The notes beneath the pieces were generated by a model, which was not told where the DNA came from, did no database searches, and was given only the letters and a program-made list of their open reading frames with translations. Below are positions 16,070 to 24,152 of a DNA stretch of 64,000 nucleotides, piece after piece (position 1 is the stretch's first letter; every line of letters begins with the position of its first letter). Origin of the DNA: Streptomyces sp. SCL15-4 (GTDB taxonomy: Bacteria > Actinomycetota > Actinomycetes > Streptomycetales > Streptomycetaceae); assembly GCF_033366695.1 (NCBI RefSeq), contig NZ_JAOBTQ010000001.1:5890001-5954000 (forward strand). Direction: 5' to 3'. Position numbers and translations under genes: made by a program.

Positions 16070-16498
16070 ACGCACGTTTGTGCAGGTCATAGCACTGCGG
16101 CGACTCTCCTCGGGGTACAGCCCGACTCGTCTGCCGCCTAGGTCTTCGTAAGCGGCCATCGTGGGAGCCGCGACTCGCGGGGCCGGAAACCGTTCTCGGG
16201 GTTGGCGCGGCGTCTCGGGCTTCCGATGTCTGCCGGTTCCCGGGCCGAGTCTCGGCGCTGCCTCCGGGGCCGGGGCGGCCTCGGGCCTCGGGAACAGGAG
16301 GCGGCGCGCCTCCGCGAGATTCGCCGCGAAGCCGTGCGGCTCCCACAGGTGTCCGTTCCACCGCTGGATCGCGCGGGGTGCCTCGGGATTCAGATGCGAT
16401 GCCCGCGGGCCGTCGCCGGTCACGAGGGGTACGGCGCGAAGCTGCCCGATCCTCGCGTCCCGGCGCTCGGCCCACTCGGCGAGCGGTTCGTCGTCCAT
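15968..16498 (-). CDS. DUF6087-like protein, frame running through the island border
   Basis: Residues from ATG 16498 (DDEPLAEWAERRDARIGQLR … GDGPRASHLNPEAPRAIQRW then NGHLWEPHGFAANLAEARRLL) resemble the DUF6087 family, function unknown. The frame then passes antisense through the 33-bp repeat (EDLGGRRVGLY) and ends inside the methyltransferase gene, giving about 55 residues of probably non-native C-terminus. The same residues read in the same frame at the rnpB end. So before integration the frame would have ended antisense to rnpB. The N-terminal 110 residues look real; the tail is doubtful. Confidence 0.6.
   Translation of the reverse strand: MDDEPLAEWAERRDARIGQLRAVPLVTGDGPRASHLNPEAPRAIQRWNGHLWEPHGFAANLAEARRLLFPRPEAAPAPEAAPRLGPGTGRHRKPETPRQPRERFPAPRVAAPTMAAYEDLGGRRVGLYPEESRRSAMTCTNVRSGRQVPGAAVGCSEPHPLGAVRVHSQAEVGVWG
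16115..16147 (+). repeat. Right direct repeat (attR-like), copy of the rnpB 3' end
   Basis: A 33-bp exact copy of 11338-11370 (GTACAGCCCGACTCG … CTAGGTCTTC). It stands alone here, with no RNase P RNA upstream of it, so it marks the far boundary of an inserted segment. Confidence 0.75.
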
Positions 16499-16574
16499 GC
16501 CCGGCCTCGCCGGCCTCGGGGCGTACCGGCGGGACACCGACCAGGTCGGCCGGTCCCGCGCCTTCCGCCGTACC

Positions 16575-16598
16575 GGTGTCCACCAGGTGGTGGACACC
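16575..16598. promoter_or_regulatory. Perfect 10-bp inverted repeat upstream of the MMPL gene
   Basis: GGTGTCCACC-AGGT-GGTGGACACC lies 48 bp before the MMPL start. The symmetry and position suggest an operator for a dimeric repressor or the downstream response regulator. The transcription factor is unknown. Confidence 0.55.
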
Positions 16599-16645
16599 AG
16601 GTTCAACCGGTCGCCGCTGTCGGTGCCGTAGCTCCCGCCAAGAGC

Positions 16646-18847
16646 ATGGACGGCATGAAGAATCTTCCTGTGCGCATGGCCGGCTGGAGTGCCGCCCACC
16701 CCTGGCGGGGCATCGCCGGCTGGCTGGCGTTCGTCGTGCTGTGCCTCGGCATCGGCATCTCCGTCGGCACCAACGCGGCGACCTCCGAGGACTTCCGTAT
16801 CGGCGAGGCCGGCCGCGGCGAGGCGATCGCCGCCGAGGGCGGGCTCCAGCAGCGGCCCGTCGAGCACGTCCTGATCACCGCCGGGCCCGGCACCGGACGG
16901 CTCGACCGGCGTGCCGCCGACGCGGCCGCCGCCGACATCACCGCCCTGATGAGCAGGCTCCCCGAGGTCCGCTCCGTCGCCGGACCGGTGCACAACGCGC
17001 GGTACAGCGCCGTACGGGTCACGGTCACCCTCAACGGCCCCGAGCTGGAGGGCAAGAAGCACGTCGAGCCGCTGCTCGCGCAGACCGCCGCCGTACGGAA
17101 GGCCCACCCGGGGCTGCGCATAGAGGAGACCGGGTCGCCCTCCATCAGCAAGGGCGTCGAGAAGCTGCGCGGCGACGACCTCTCGCGCACCGAGGTCATC
17201 GCCCTGCCGGTCACCCTCGTCACCCTGCTGCTGGTCTTCAGCTCCCTCGCCATGGCCCTCGTACCGCTGCTGCTCGCCCTGTCCTCGATCGTGGCGGCCG
17301 TAGGACTGTCGATGGCGGCCTCGCACGTCTTCCCGGACGCGGGCGTCGGCACCAACGTCATCCTGCTGATCGGCCTCGCCGTCGGCGTCGACTACACCCT
17401 CTTCTACCTCAAGCGGGAGCGGGAGGAACGGGCCCGCGGCGGCGGCCGGCTGAGCCCGCGGGCCGTGGTCGAGATCGCCGCCGCCACCTCCGGCCGCGCC
17501 GTCGTCCTCTCCGGGCTCGCCGTCGCCGTCTCCAGCGCCACCCTCTACCTCGCCGACGACGTCATCTTCTCCTCCATCGCCACCGGCGCCATCGTCGTCA
17601 CCCTCGTCGCCGTCGTCAGCTCCCTGACGGTGCTGCCCGCGCTGCTCGCCAAGATGGGCATGCGCGCCGAGCGCCGGGCCGAGCGCGGGCTCGCGCCGAA
17701 GAAGCCGAGGACGTACCGGGCCGGGCCCGGGCGGCTCACCGCCGCCGTGCTGCGGCCCGTCGCCCGCCGCCCCGCCGCCACCCTCCTGGTCGCGGTCCTC
17801 GCGCTGCTCGCCTTGGCCGCCCCGGTCCTCGGCCTGAAGCTCACCGACATGGGCCGCGAGACACACTCCCGTTCCATCGCCGCCATGCGGGTCTACGACC
17901 GGCTCAACGCGGCCTTCCCCGAGCTGAAGTCCATGCACCAGGTCGTCGTCCGCGCCGGCGCCGACCGCTCCGCCGAGGTCACCGCGGCCCTGCGCCAACT
18001 CGCCGCCGACGTCGAGGACGACCCGCGCCTGAGCGGCACGTCCACCCTGACCACCTCGCCCGACCGGCGGATCAGCATGCTCCAGCTCCAGGTTCCGCAC
18101 TACGTCAGCACCAACCAGGCGCAGACCTCGCTCAAGGACCTCCGCGAGCGCTACGTCCCCGAGACCGTCGGCGCGGTCAAGGGCGCCGAGACCGCCGTGA
18201 CCGGCGACGTCGCCCGCTACGCCGACTATCCGGCCCACCAGGAACAGAAGCTGCCGCTCATCATCGGAGCCCTCCTCCTGGTCACCTTCGCCATGACCGT
18301 CTGGGCGTTCCGCTCCGTCGTCCTCGCGCTGGTCGGCGTCGTCCTCAACCTGCTGTCCGCCGGCGCCTCGCTCGGCATCCTGGTCCTGGTCTTCCAGCAC
18401 ACCTGGGCCGAGCAGCTGGTCGACTTCACCTCCACCGGATCGATCGGCTCGCGCGTCCCGCTGTTCCTCTTCGTGATCCTGTTCGGCCTGTCCATGGACT
18501 ACCAGGTCTTCGTGATCAGCCGCGTCCGGGAGGCCGCCCTGCGCGGAGTCCCGACCCGCAGGGCCGTCATCGAGGGCATCGGCAGCTCGGCCGGCGTGGT
18601 CACCAGCGCCGCCGTCGTCATGGTCACCGTCTTCGCCAGCTTCGCCGCCCTGCACCTGATCGAGATGAAGCAGATCGGGTTCAGCCTCGCCGTCGCCGTC
18701 CTCCTGGACGCCTTCGTCATCCGCATGCTGGTGCTGCCGTCCCTGATGCTCCTGCTCGGCGAGGCCAACTGGTGGCCCGCGCACGGTCCGCGCCGCACCC
18801 GCGCCGCCGCCGGACCCGCCCCCCGTCCCCTGGAGACGGTGAGCTGA
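16646..18847 (+). CDS. MMPL/RND-family exporter
   Basis: A 733-residue membrane transporter with 11-12 hydrophobic segments in the MMPL duplicate pattern: one N-terminal helix, a periplasmic-type loop (about 45-180), five helices, a second loop (about 395-530), then six helices. Conserved GVDYTLFYLKREREE and GLSMDYQVFVISRVREA motifs provide the proton-relay Asp-Tyr pairs. Streptomyces relatives (ActII-3 type) export lipids or antibiotics. ATG 16646 is used; ATG 16655 (MKNLPVRM) is an equal alternative, as neither has a strong ribosome binding site. A two-component system follows on the same strand. Confidence 0.92.
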   Translation: MDGMKNLPVRMAGWSAAHPWRGIAGWLAFVVLCLGIGISVGTNAATSEDFRIGEAGRGEAIAAEGGLQQRPVEHVLITAGPGTGRLDRRAADAAAADITALMSRLPEVRSVAGPVHNARYSAVRVTVTLNGPELEGKKHVEPLLAQTAAVRKAHPGLRIEETGSPSISKGVEKLRGDDLSRTEVIALPVTLVTLLLVFSSLAMALVPLLLALSSIVAAVGLSMAASHVFPDAGVGTNVILLIGLAVGVDYTLFYLKREREERARGGGRLSPRAVVEIAAATSGRAVVLSGLAVAVSSATLYLADDVIFSSIATGAIVVTLVAVVSSLTVLPALLAKMGMRAERRAERGLAPKKPRTYRAGPGRLTAAVLRPVARRPAATLLVAVLALLALAAPVLGLKLTDMGRETHSRSIAAMRVYDRLNAAFPELKSMHQVVVRAGADRSAEVTAALRQLAADVEDDPRLSGTSTLTTSPDRRISMLQLQVPHYVSTNQAQTSLKDLRERYVPETVGAVKGAETAVTGDVARYADYPAHQEQKLPLIIGALLLVTFAMTVWAFRSVVLALVGVVLNLLSAGASLGILVLVFQHTWAEQLVDFTSTGSIGSRVPLFLFVILFGLSMDYQVFVISRVREAALRGVPTRRAVIEGIGSSAGVVTSAAVVMVTVFASFAALHLIEMKQIGFSLAVAVLLDAFVIRMLVLPSLMLLLGEANWWPAHGPRRTRAAAGPAPRPLETVS

Positions 18848-18898
18848 CCGCCACCGCCGCTAGGATTCCGAACACCCTTACGGATGAGGTGAGTCGGC

Positions 18899-20104
18899 GT
18901 GACCCCTTGGCAGCAGCAGCCGAGCGACCGGCTCATCCCGGACCGCGTCCTCCTGTGGAACACGGCGGGCTGGATCCTGTTCGGCCTGCTGCCGACGGCC
19001 GGCGGCGTCCTCGACCGGTCGCCGGCCCGGCAGTACTGGATGTTCGGCCTGCTCGCCCTGATCGCGGTGTGCCACACCGTCACCCTCTTCCGGCCGCCGG
19101 GCCGGTTCCTGAACCGCCGCGTCCACCTCGGCGTCCTCGCCCTCGTCCTGGGCGCGACCTCCTACCTCCTCGACGGCGGGGCCGCCTTCTACGTCGTGTC
19201 CCTGCCGCAGTTCTGGTTCTACACCCGCACTCCTCGTGACGCGGTCGCCTTCAGCGGCCTGGCCGCCGCGCTCACCGTGTTCGGCGGCACCCTCGGCCAG
19301 GGCTGGAGCCCGTCCTTCCGCACCGGCAACACGGTGGCCACCGTCGTCGCCTACGCCGTCGGGTCCGGCCTCGCCCTGTGGCTCCACCGCTTCGTCGGCC
19401 AGAGCAACGAGCGGCAGGAGCGACTCACCGCCGAACTCGTCCTCACCCAGGAGGAACTGGCCCTCGCCCACCAGCGGCAGGGCGCCGCCGAGGAGCGCGA
19501 GCGGATGGCCCGGGAGATCCACGACACGCTGGCCCAGGGCTTCGCCTCCATCGTCGTACTCGCCGAAGCCGCCCGCGCCGCCCTCACCGCCGATCCCGAC
19601 CGCAGCGCACACCAGCTCGCCTCCATCGAGCAGACCGCGCGCGAGAACCTCACCGAGGCCCGGGTGCTCGTCGGCTCCGTACCGGTCAGCGGCGTGGCAC
19701 CCGGCTCGGTCGCCACCACCCTGCGCCGCACCCTGGACCGCTTCGCGCAGGACACCGGCCTCACCGTCACCGCCGAACTGCCCGACATCGACCTGGACCA
19801 GCGCACCCGTGTCGCCCTGCTGCGCTGCACCCAGGAATCCCTCGCCAACGTGCGCAAACACTCCGGCGCCTCCACCGTCGGCGTCGTCCTCGGCGAGGTC
19901 CCCGGCGGCGTCGAACTGGAGATCACCGACGACGGCAACGGGTTCGTCGTCGCGGAGTCGCGCGGTTTCGGTCTCGACGGCATGCGCCGGCGGCTCGCCG
20001 AACTCGACGGCGAACTCACCGTCACCAGCTCCCTCGGCGACGGCACCCGCATCCTCGCCACCCTGCCCACACCCGGCCGCGCCGACCCCGAAGGAACCAG
20101 ATGA
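18899..20104 (+). CDS. Sensor histidine kinase (HisKA_3)
   Basis: A 401-residue NarL-group sensor kinase. Five to six N-terminal hydrophobic segments (residues about 20-165) form an intramembrane sensor. A coiled linker follows (NERQERLTAELVLTQEELAL), then MAREIHDTLAQGFASIVV with the phospho-acceptor His, the N box (CTQESLANVRKHS) and the DDGNGF and GFGLDGM glycine boxes. GTG 18899 has GAGGTGA upstream. The gene starts 51 bp after the MMPL exporter and overlaps the response regulator start, consistent with an exporter and its regulatory pair in one operon. Confidence 0.94.
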   Translation: MTPWQQQPSDRLIPDRVLLWNTAGWILFGLLPTAGGVLDRSPARQYWMFGLLALIAVCHTVTLFRPPGRFLNRRVHLGVLALVLGATSYLLDGGAAFYVVSLPQFWFYTRTPRDAVAFSGLAAALTVFGGTLGQGWSPSFRTGNTVATVVAYAVGSGLALWLHRFVGQSNERQERLTAELVLTQEELALAHQRQGAAEERERMAREIHDTLAQGFASIVVLAEAARAALTADPDRSAHQLASIEQTARENLTEARVLVGSVPVSGVAPGSVATTLRRTLDRFAQDTGLTVTAELPDIDLDQRTRVALLRCTQESLANVRKHSGASTVGVVLGEVPGGVELEITDDGNGFVVAESRGFGLDGMRRRLAELDGELTVTSSLGDGTRILATLPTPGRADPEGTR

Positions 20105-20763
20105 CCGACACCGACACCGTCACCGACTCCGCCGGCGACCGGATCCGTGTCGTCGTGGTCGACGACCACACCGTGATGCGCGCCGGTGTCGTGGCCCTGC
20201 TGGCCGGCGAGCCCACCATCGAGATCGTCGGCGAGGCGGGTGACGGCCGCGAGGGTGTCGACCTGGTCCGGCGGCTCACTCCCGACGTGGCCCTCCTCGA
20301 CCTGCGTATGCCGGTGCTCGACGGAGTGGCCGCCACCACCGAGATCGTCGCCCTGCCGGTGCCGACCCGGGTGCTGATCCTCACCACCTACGACACGGAC
20401 GCCGAGATCGAACGGGCCGTGGAGGCCGGCGCCGTCGGCTACCTGCTCAAGGACACCACCCGCCGGCAACTCGCCGACGCCATCCGCTCGGCGGCACGCG
20501 GCGAGACGGTCCTCGCGCCCAAGGTCGCCGAACGCCTCGTGGCCCGCATGCGCCGTCCCGAACCCGTCTCCCTCACCGCCCGCGAACGCGACGTGCTGCG
20601 CGCGGTCGCCGACGGTCTGTCCAACGCCGAGATCGGCCGCCGCCTGGTCATCGGCGAGGCCACGGTGAAGACCCACCTGCTACGGGTCTTCGCCAAACTC
20701 GACGTCAGCGACCGCACCCGAGCGGTCGTCGTCGCCTTGGAAAAGAACCTCCTGACAGGATGA
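20101..20763 (+). CDS. NarL/LuxR-type response regulator
   Basis: A 220-residue regulator, partner of the kinase with which it overlaps by 4 bp (ATGA). The receiver domain has VVVDDH, phospho-acceptor Asp in LLDLRMPVLDG, Thr in LILTTYDTD and Lys in YLLKDTT. The output LuxR domain is LTARERDVLRAVADGLSNAE … EATVKTHLLRVFAKL. It is expected to control the upstream MMPL exporter, perhaps through the 24-bp palindrome in that promoter. Confidence 0.95.
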   Translation: MTDTDTVTDSAGDRIRVVVVDDHTVMRAGVVALLAGEPTIEIVGEAGDGREGVDLVRRLTPDVALLDLRMPVLDGVAATTEIVALPVPTRVLILTTYDTDAEIERAVEAGAVGYLLKDTTRRQLADAIRSAARGETVLAPKVAERLVARMRRPEPVSLTARERDVLRAVADGLSNAEIGRRLVIGEATVKTHLLRVFAKLDVSDRTRAVVVALEKNLLTG

Positions 20764-20894
20764 CGGTCCCACCCCGCTCCGGGCACCGGCTGCCCGCGCC
20801 CACGGCCGCCGGAAACATACGCCGGCCGGTACAAGAATTCCCGGGGTGGTGACGACGGTCGAGGCGTGTGCCCGCGACCGCCCGCCGCGGCCGC

Positions 20895-21440
20895 TCACTC
20901 CTCGAACAGCGTCTCCTGCTCGCCCTCCGCCGTGCGCCGCAGCCGGCGGGCACGGGCCCCGACCACCATGGCCGTCGCCGCCGCCGTCGCGCCGAGCGCG
21001 GCCGGGACCATCCAGCCCCGGTCGAGGACGTGCCCGAGAGCGTGGTCGAGGGAGAGGCGGCCGGGGCCGGTGACGGCGAGGCCGGTCGCGATCAGGCCCA
21101 GGAGTGCCGCGTGTTCGTAGCCGCCCTCCTGCGCGAAGAAGCCGTTCGGCACGTGCACCGCCGCCGCTCCCGCCATCCCGCCGGCCGCCGACGCGCCCGC
21201 CGCCGGGGTCGCGAGGCCCAGCGCCAGCAGTGTGCCGCCGCCGGTCTCCGCCAGGCCCGCCGCCATCGCGCTCAGCTTCCCGGGCACGTAGCCGATGGAC
21301 TCCATGAACTGGCCGGTGCCCTCCAGGCCGTGTCCGCCGAACCAGCCGAACAGCTTCTGCGCGCCGTGCGCCGCCAGCATCCCGCCGGTGCCCACCCTGA
21401 GCAGCAGCAGGCCCAGATCACGTCGGTCGTAACAGGTCAC
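20895..21440 (-). CDS. DoxX-family membrane protein
   Basis: A 181-residue protein with four hydrophobic helices and the DoxX signature LLLLRVGTGGMLAAHGAQKLFGWFGGHG near the N-terminus. Family members take part in membrane-associated redox or thiol chemistry, but the role here is unknown. The start GTG 21440 (TCYDRRDLGLLLLRVG) has GGGAG six bases upstream; the open frame to 21653 is Arg/Gly-rich and unlikely. It is convergent with the response regulator gene. Confidence 0.88.
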   Translation of the reverse strand: MTCYDRRDLGLLLLRVGTGGMLAAHGAQKLFGWFGGHGLEGTGQFMESIGYVPGKLSAMAAGLAETGGGTLLALGLATPAAGASAAGGMAGAAAVHVPNGFFAQEGGYEHAALLGLIATGLAVTGPGRLSLDHALGHVLDRGWMVPAALGATAAATAMVVGARARRLRRTAEGEQETLFEE

Positions 21441-21781
21441 GGTGACTCCCAGCAGACAGTCGGACGGACTTCCCCCGCGGCTCCGTGGCGCCCGCTCCGG
21501 GGCCCCGTGACCCCACCCTCGCACCGGCCGCCCCGCCCGGCTCCTCCTGGCTGCCGTTCGGGTGGCGGGCCGGGGACGGCGGTGTGAACCCGACGCCATG
21601 ACGATCCGGCCGGCGAAGCTCCGCGACCCGGCAGGCCGGTCCTTCGTCCGCATCGTCGACGCGCACGACCGCGAGCACTTCCTCGCCTTGCGGCGCCCGG
21701 ATTCCGCTCGTCGCGGCGTGATCCGATCCGTACGGCCCTCCGGTCACGGGACATCCGCTCGGCGCGGTGTACCGTCCCCGG
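21441..21781. other. Gene-free interval between DoxX and carboxypeptidase genes
   Basis: 341 bp of high-GC DNA holding divergent promoters. The only clear signal is TACCGT (21770-21775) six bases before the carboxypeptidase GTG. Open frames here have no ribosome binding site or recognisable content. Confidence 0.5.
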
Positions 21782-22981
21782 GTGCGTGAATGTTCCCGGC
21801 TCAGCCGGCGTGCCGTCCTCGGGCTGACGGCCGCCGCCCTGCCCCTGTCCACGGCCACCGGTGCCGCGGCGAGCACGGCCATCGCCATCGGAGGCGAACG
21901 TCTGGCCCGTCCCGGTGTCCAGGTGCGCGGCGCCTCGGCGCCGCCCCGGAAACTCACCGCCCGCGCCTGGCTGGTCGCCGACTGCGCGAGCGGGGAGGTG
22001 CTCGCCTCGTTCGACGCGCACCGGCGGCTCGCGCCCGCGTCCACGCTGAAGATGCTGTTCGCGGACACCGTGCTGAGGAAGTTCGACCGCGCCCGGCGGT
22101 ACAAGGTGACCGACGCCGACCTCGCCGACGTCCCGGCCGGCTCCAGTCTCGTCGGCATCAAGCCCGGCATCACCTACACCGTCGAGCAGTTGTGGCAGGG
22201 CGTGTTCCTGCGCTCCGGCAACGACGCCGTGCACGTGCTGTCCCACATGAACGGCGGCCTCGCCAGGACCGTCGCCGAGATGCAGGCCAGGGCCGACGAC
22301 CTCCAGGCCCTGGACACCCATGTGGTCAGTCCCGACGGCTTCGACCACAAGGGCCAGCTCTCCTCCGCGTACGACCTCACGCTCTTCGCGCGCCACGGGC
22401 TGAAGGACGCCGACTTCCGCGGCTACTGCGGCACCCGCACGGCCGACTTCCCGGCGGGCGGCAAGAAGACCTTCCAGATCCAGAACACCGATCGTCTGCT
22501 GACCGGCGCATGGGGCCTGAAGACATACGACGGCCTGATCGGTGTCAAGAACGGCTACACCAGCCATGCCGGCAACACGTTCACCGGTGCGGCCACCCGG
22601 GGCGGGCGCACCCTGCTGGTGACCGTGATGCACCCCGAGGCCGGCGGCAACGCCGTGTACGAGGAGACCGCCGCGCTGCTCGACTGGGGCTTCGGCCACG
22701 GGCGTTCGGCCCGGCCGGTCGGCACCCTGGTCACCCCGCTCAGCGAGGGCGGGTCGAGCGCGGACCCGGCGTCCGGGCGGAAGGCGGTACGCGCGGCGGC
22801 CGGCGCTCCCGGCTCCATGACCGCCGGCGGCGGCGGCTCGGCCGGGCCCGCCGTGGCGGCCGGCGCCGGCGCGCTCGCGCTGCTGGGAGCGGGCGCGTGG
22901 GTGCTGCGCCGGCGCCGGACCCGAACGGCGGCGGCCGAGGGCGGCGAAGGGCCGCAGACGGGGCGGGAGAGGCGGAACTGA
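21782..22981 (+). CDS. D-alanyl-D-alanine carboxypeptidase (low-MW PBP)
   Basis: A 399-residue exported peptidase of the S11 family that trims the terminal D-Ala from peptidoglycan stems. Signal peptide RLSRRAVLGLTAAALPLSTATGAAA (Tat-like twin Arg) is followed by active-site motifs STLKM (SxxK), SGN (SxN) and VKNGYT in the KTG position, with Asn for Thr, as seen in several Streptomyces homologues. A Gly/Ala-rich stretch and a C-terminal hydrophobic helix plus RRRRTRT anchor follow. GTG 21782 is chosen because TACCGT lies six bases upstream (leaderless); GTG 21767 is possible. Confidence 0.9.
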   Translation: MRECSRLSRRAVLGLTAAALPLSTATGAAASTAIAIGGERLARPGVQVRGASAPPRKLTARAWLVADCASGEVLASFDAHRRLAPASTLKMLFADTVLRKFDRARRYKVTDADLADVPAGSSLVGIKPGITYTVEQLWQGVFLRSGNDAVHVLSHMNGGLARTVAEMQARADDLQALDTHVVSPDGFDHKGQLSSAYDLTLFARHGLKDADFRGYCGTRTADFPAGGKKTFQIQNTDRLLTGAWGLKTYDGLIGVKNGYTSHAGNTFTGAATRGGRTLLVTVMHPEAGGNAVYEETAALLDWGFGHGRSARPVGTLVTPLSEGGSSADPASGRKAVRAAAGAPGSMTAGGGGSAGPAVAAGAGALALLGAGAWVLRRRRTRTAAAEGGEGPQTGRERRN

Positions 22982-23287
22982 GCGGCCGCGGCCGGGTGGT
23001 GGCGGCCGGTACGGGCGGGCGCATGCGCCGAGCCGTCGTGTCCGGCCGTCCGTGCGCGTACGTCTGCGGCGGCCGTTCCACCGGTCGGACCGGCCCCGCG
23101 GCAGTGCGAGGCGTGTCCCCCCTGCTCCGGTCCGGTGGAACGGCCGCCGTCTCCCCCTCGCAATGGCTCGCGGAACCTGCGCACCCCAAGTGTGAAGTTC
23201 CGGTGGAGAAAAGTTGAGCACACGTCAGTAACGTGCGGCAATAGTCCGGACGTTCACGTTCCGCCCGCTCGTGCGGCCGGAGGCGGC
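22982..23287. other. Gene-free interval between convergent genes
   Basis: 306 bp between the carboxypeptidase and the convergent SDR gene. I see no gene or strong terminator hairpin. A locally AT-richer patch (about 23185-23260) with GTGAAGTTCC and TTGAGCACACGTCAGTAACG has no clear role. Confidence 0.35.
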
Positions 23288-24046
23288 TCAGCCGCGGCCG
23301 AGGTAGGGCATCGTCGTCGCCAGCACCGTCGCGAACTGCACGTTCGCCTCCAGTGGCAGTTCCGCCATGTGCCGCACGGTGCGCGCCACGTCGGCCACGT
23401 CCATCACCGGTTCCGGGGCGACCTCCCCGTTTGCCTGGAGTGCACCCGTTCGCATCCGCGCCGTCATGTCGGTCGCCGCGTTGCCGATGTCGATCTGGCC
23501 GACCGCGATCCGGTACGGTCGCCCGTCCAGGGACAGCGACTTGGTCAGGCCGGTCAGCGCGTGCTTGGTCGCGGTGTAGGCGACCGAGTGCGGGCGGGGC
23601 GTGTGCGCCGAGACGGAGCCGTTGTTGATGATCCGGCCGCCCTGCGGATCCTGCTCCTTCATCCGCCGGTAGGCCGCCTGCGCGCACAGGAACGCGCCGT
23701 TGAGGTTGGTGTCCACCACGTGCCGCCAGGCGTCGTACGAAAGTTCCTCGACCGGGACCCCGCCGGGCCCGAAGGTGCCCGCGTTGTTGAACAGCAGGTC
23801 CACCCGGCCGAACCGCTCCACGACCGCCGTGAACAGCGCGTCCACGTCCCCGGGCCGGGACACGTCGGCCGGGACGGCGAGCGAGGCCGCCCCGGGCGCC
23901 AGTGCCGCCGTCTCCGCCAGCGGCTCGGCACGCCGGCCGGCCAGCGCCACGGACCAGCCGGCGCGCAGCAGTTCCACGGCGACGGCCCGCCCGATGCCGG
24001 ACCCGGCCCCGGTCACCACCGCGATCTTCGAGTTCCTGTCAGTCAT
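23288..24046 (-). CDS. Short-chain dehydrogenase/reductase
   Basis: A 252-residue classical SDR. The cofactor site TGAGSGIG lies near the N-terminus (about residue 13); Arg in AGRRAE suggests NADP(H). The structural NNAG motif and the catalytic Ser (GSVSAH), Tyr and Lys (YTATK) are all present. ATG 24046. The substrate cannot be inferred. It lies about 100 bp downstream of a Gfo/Idh/MocA oxidoreductase on the same strand, possibly one transcript. Confidence 0.92.
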   Translation of the reverse strand: MTDRNSKIAVVTGAGSGIGRAVAVELLRAGWSVALAGRRAEPLAETAALAPGAASLAVPADVSRPGDVDALFTAVVERFGRVDLLFNNAGTFGPGGVPVEELSYDAWRHVVDTNLNGAFLCAQAAYRRMKEQDPQGGRIINNGSVSAHTPRPHSVAYTATKHALTGLTKSLSLDGRPYRIAVGQIDIGNAATDMTARMRTGALQANGEVAPEPVMDVADVARTVRHMAELPLEANVQFATVLATTMPYLGRG

Positions 24047-24152
24047 GACTCCGCAGCGTAGGCGGAGAGTCCGTCATGCGGAATCCGATGTCCGCCATAC
24101 GGCTAAACGGCCACCGCAGCCGCCGCACGGTCAGACACCCAACGCCGCACGG

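Larger units (their letters stand above)
11338..16147. mobile_element. 4.8-kb putative genomic island at rnpB carrying a graspetide cluster
   Basis: The segment between the two identical 33-bp repeats holds five genes (Nudix, XRE, precursor, ATP-grasp, methyltransferase) and nothing else recognisable. The duplication of an RNA gene 3' end is the classic footprint of tyrosine-recombinase integration. No integrase, excisionase or replication gene is present, so the element is either a remnant or mobilised in trans. Confidence 0.6.

Noticed and set aside
15968..18784. 938-residue minus-strand frame opposite the MMPL gene
   Set aside because: Most of it is Asp/Gly/Gln-rich antisense of the transporter. 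Only the part after ATG 16498 has DUF6087-like content and was kept.
21562..21789. 75-residue plus-strand ORF with VRIVDAHDREHFLALRRPD
   Set aside because: Looks locally protein-like, but there is no ribosome binding site and the second half loses coding character. It is more likely intergenic.
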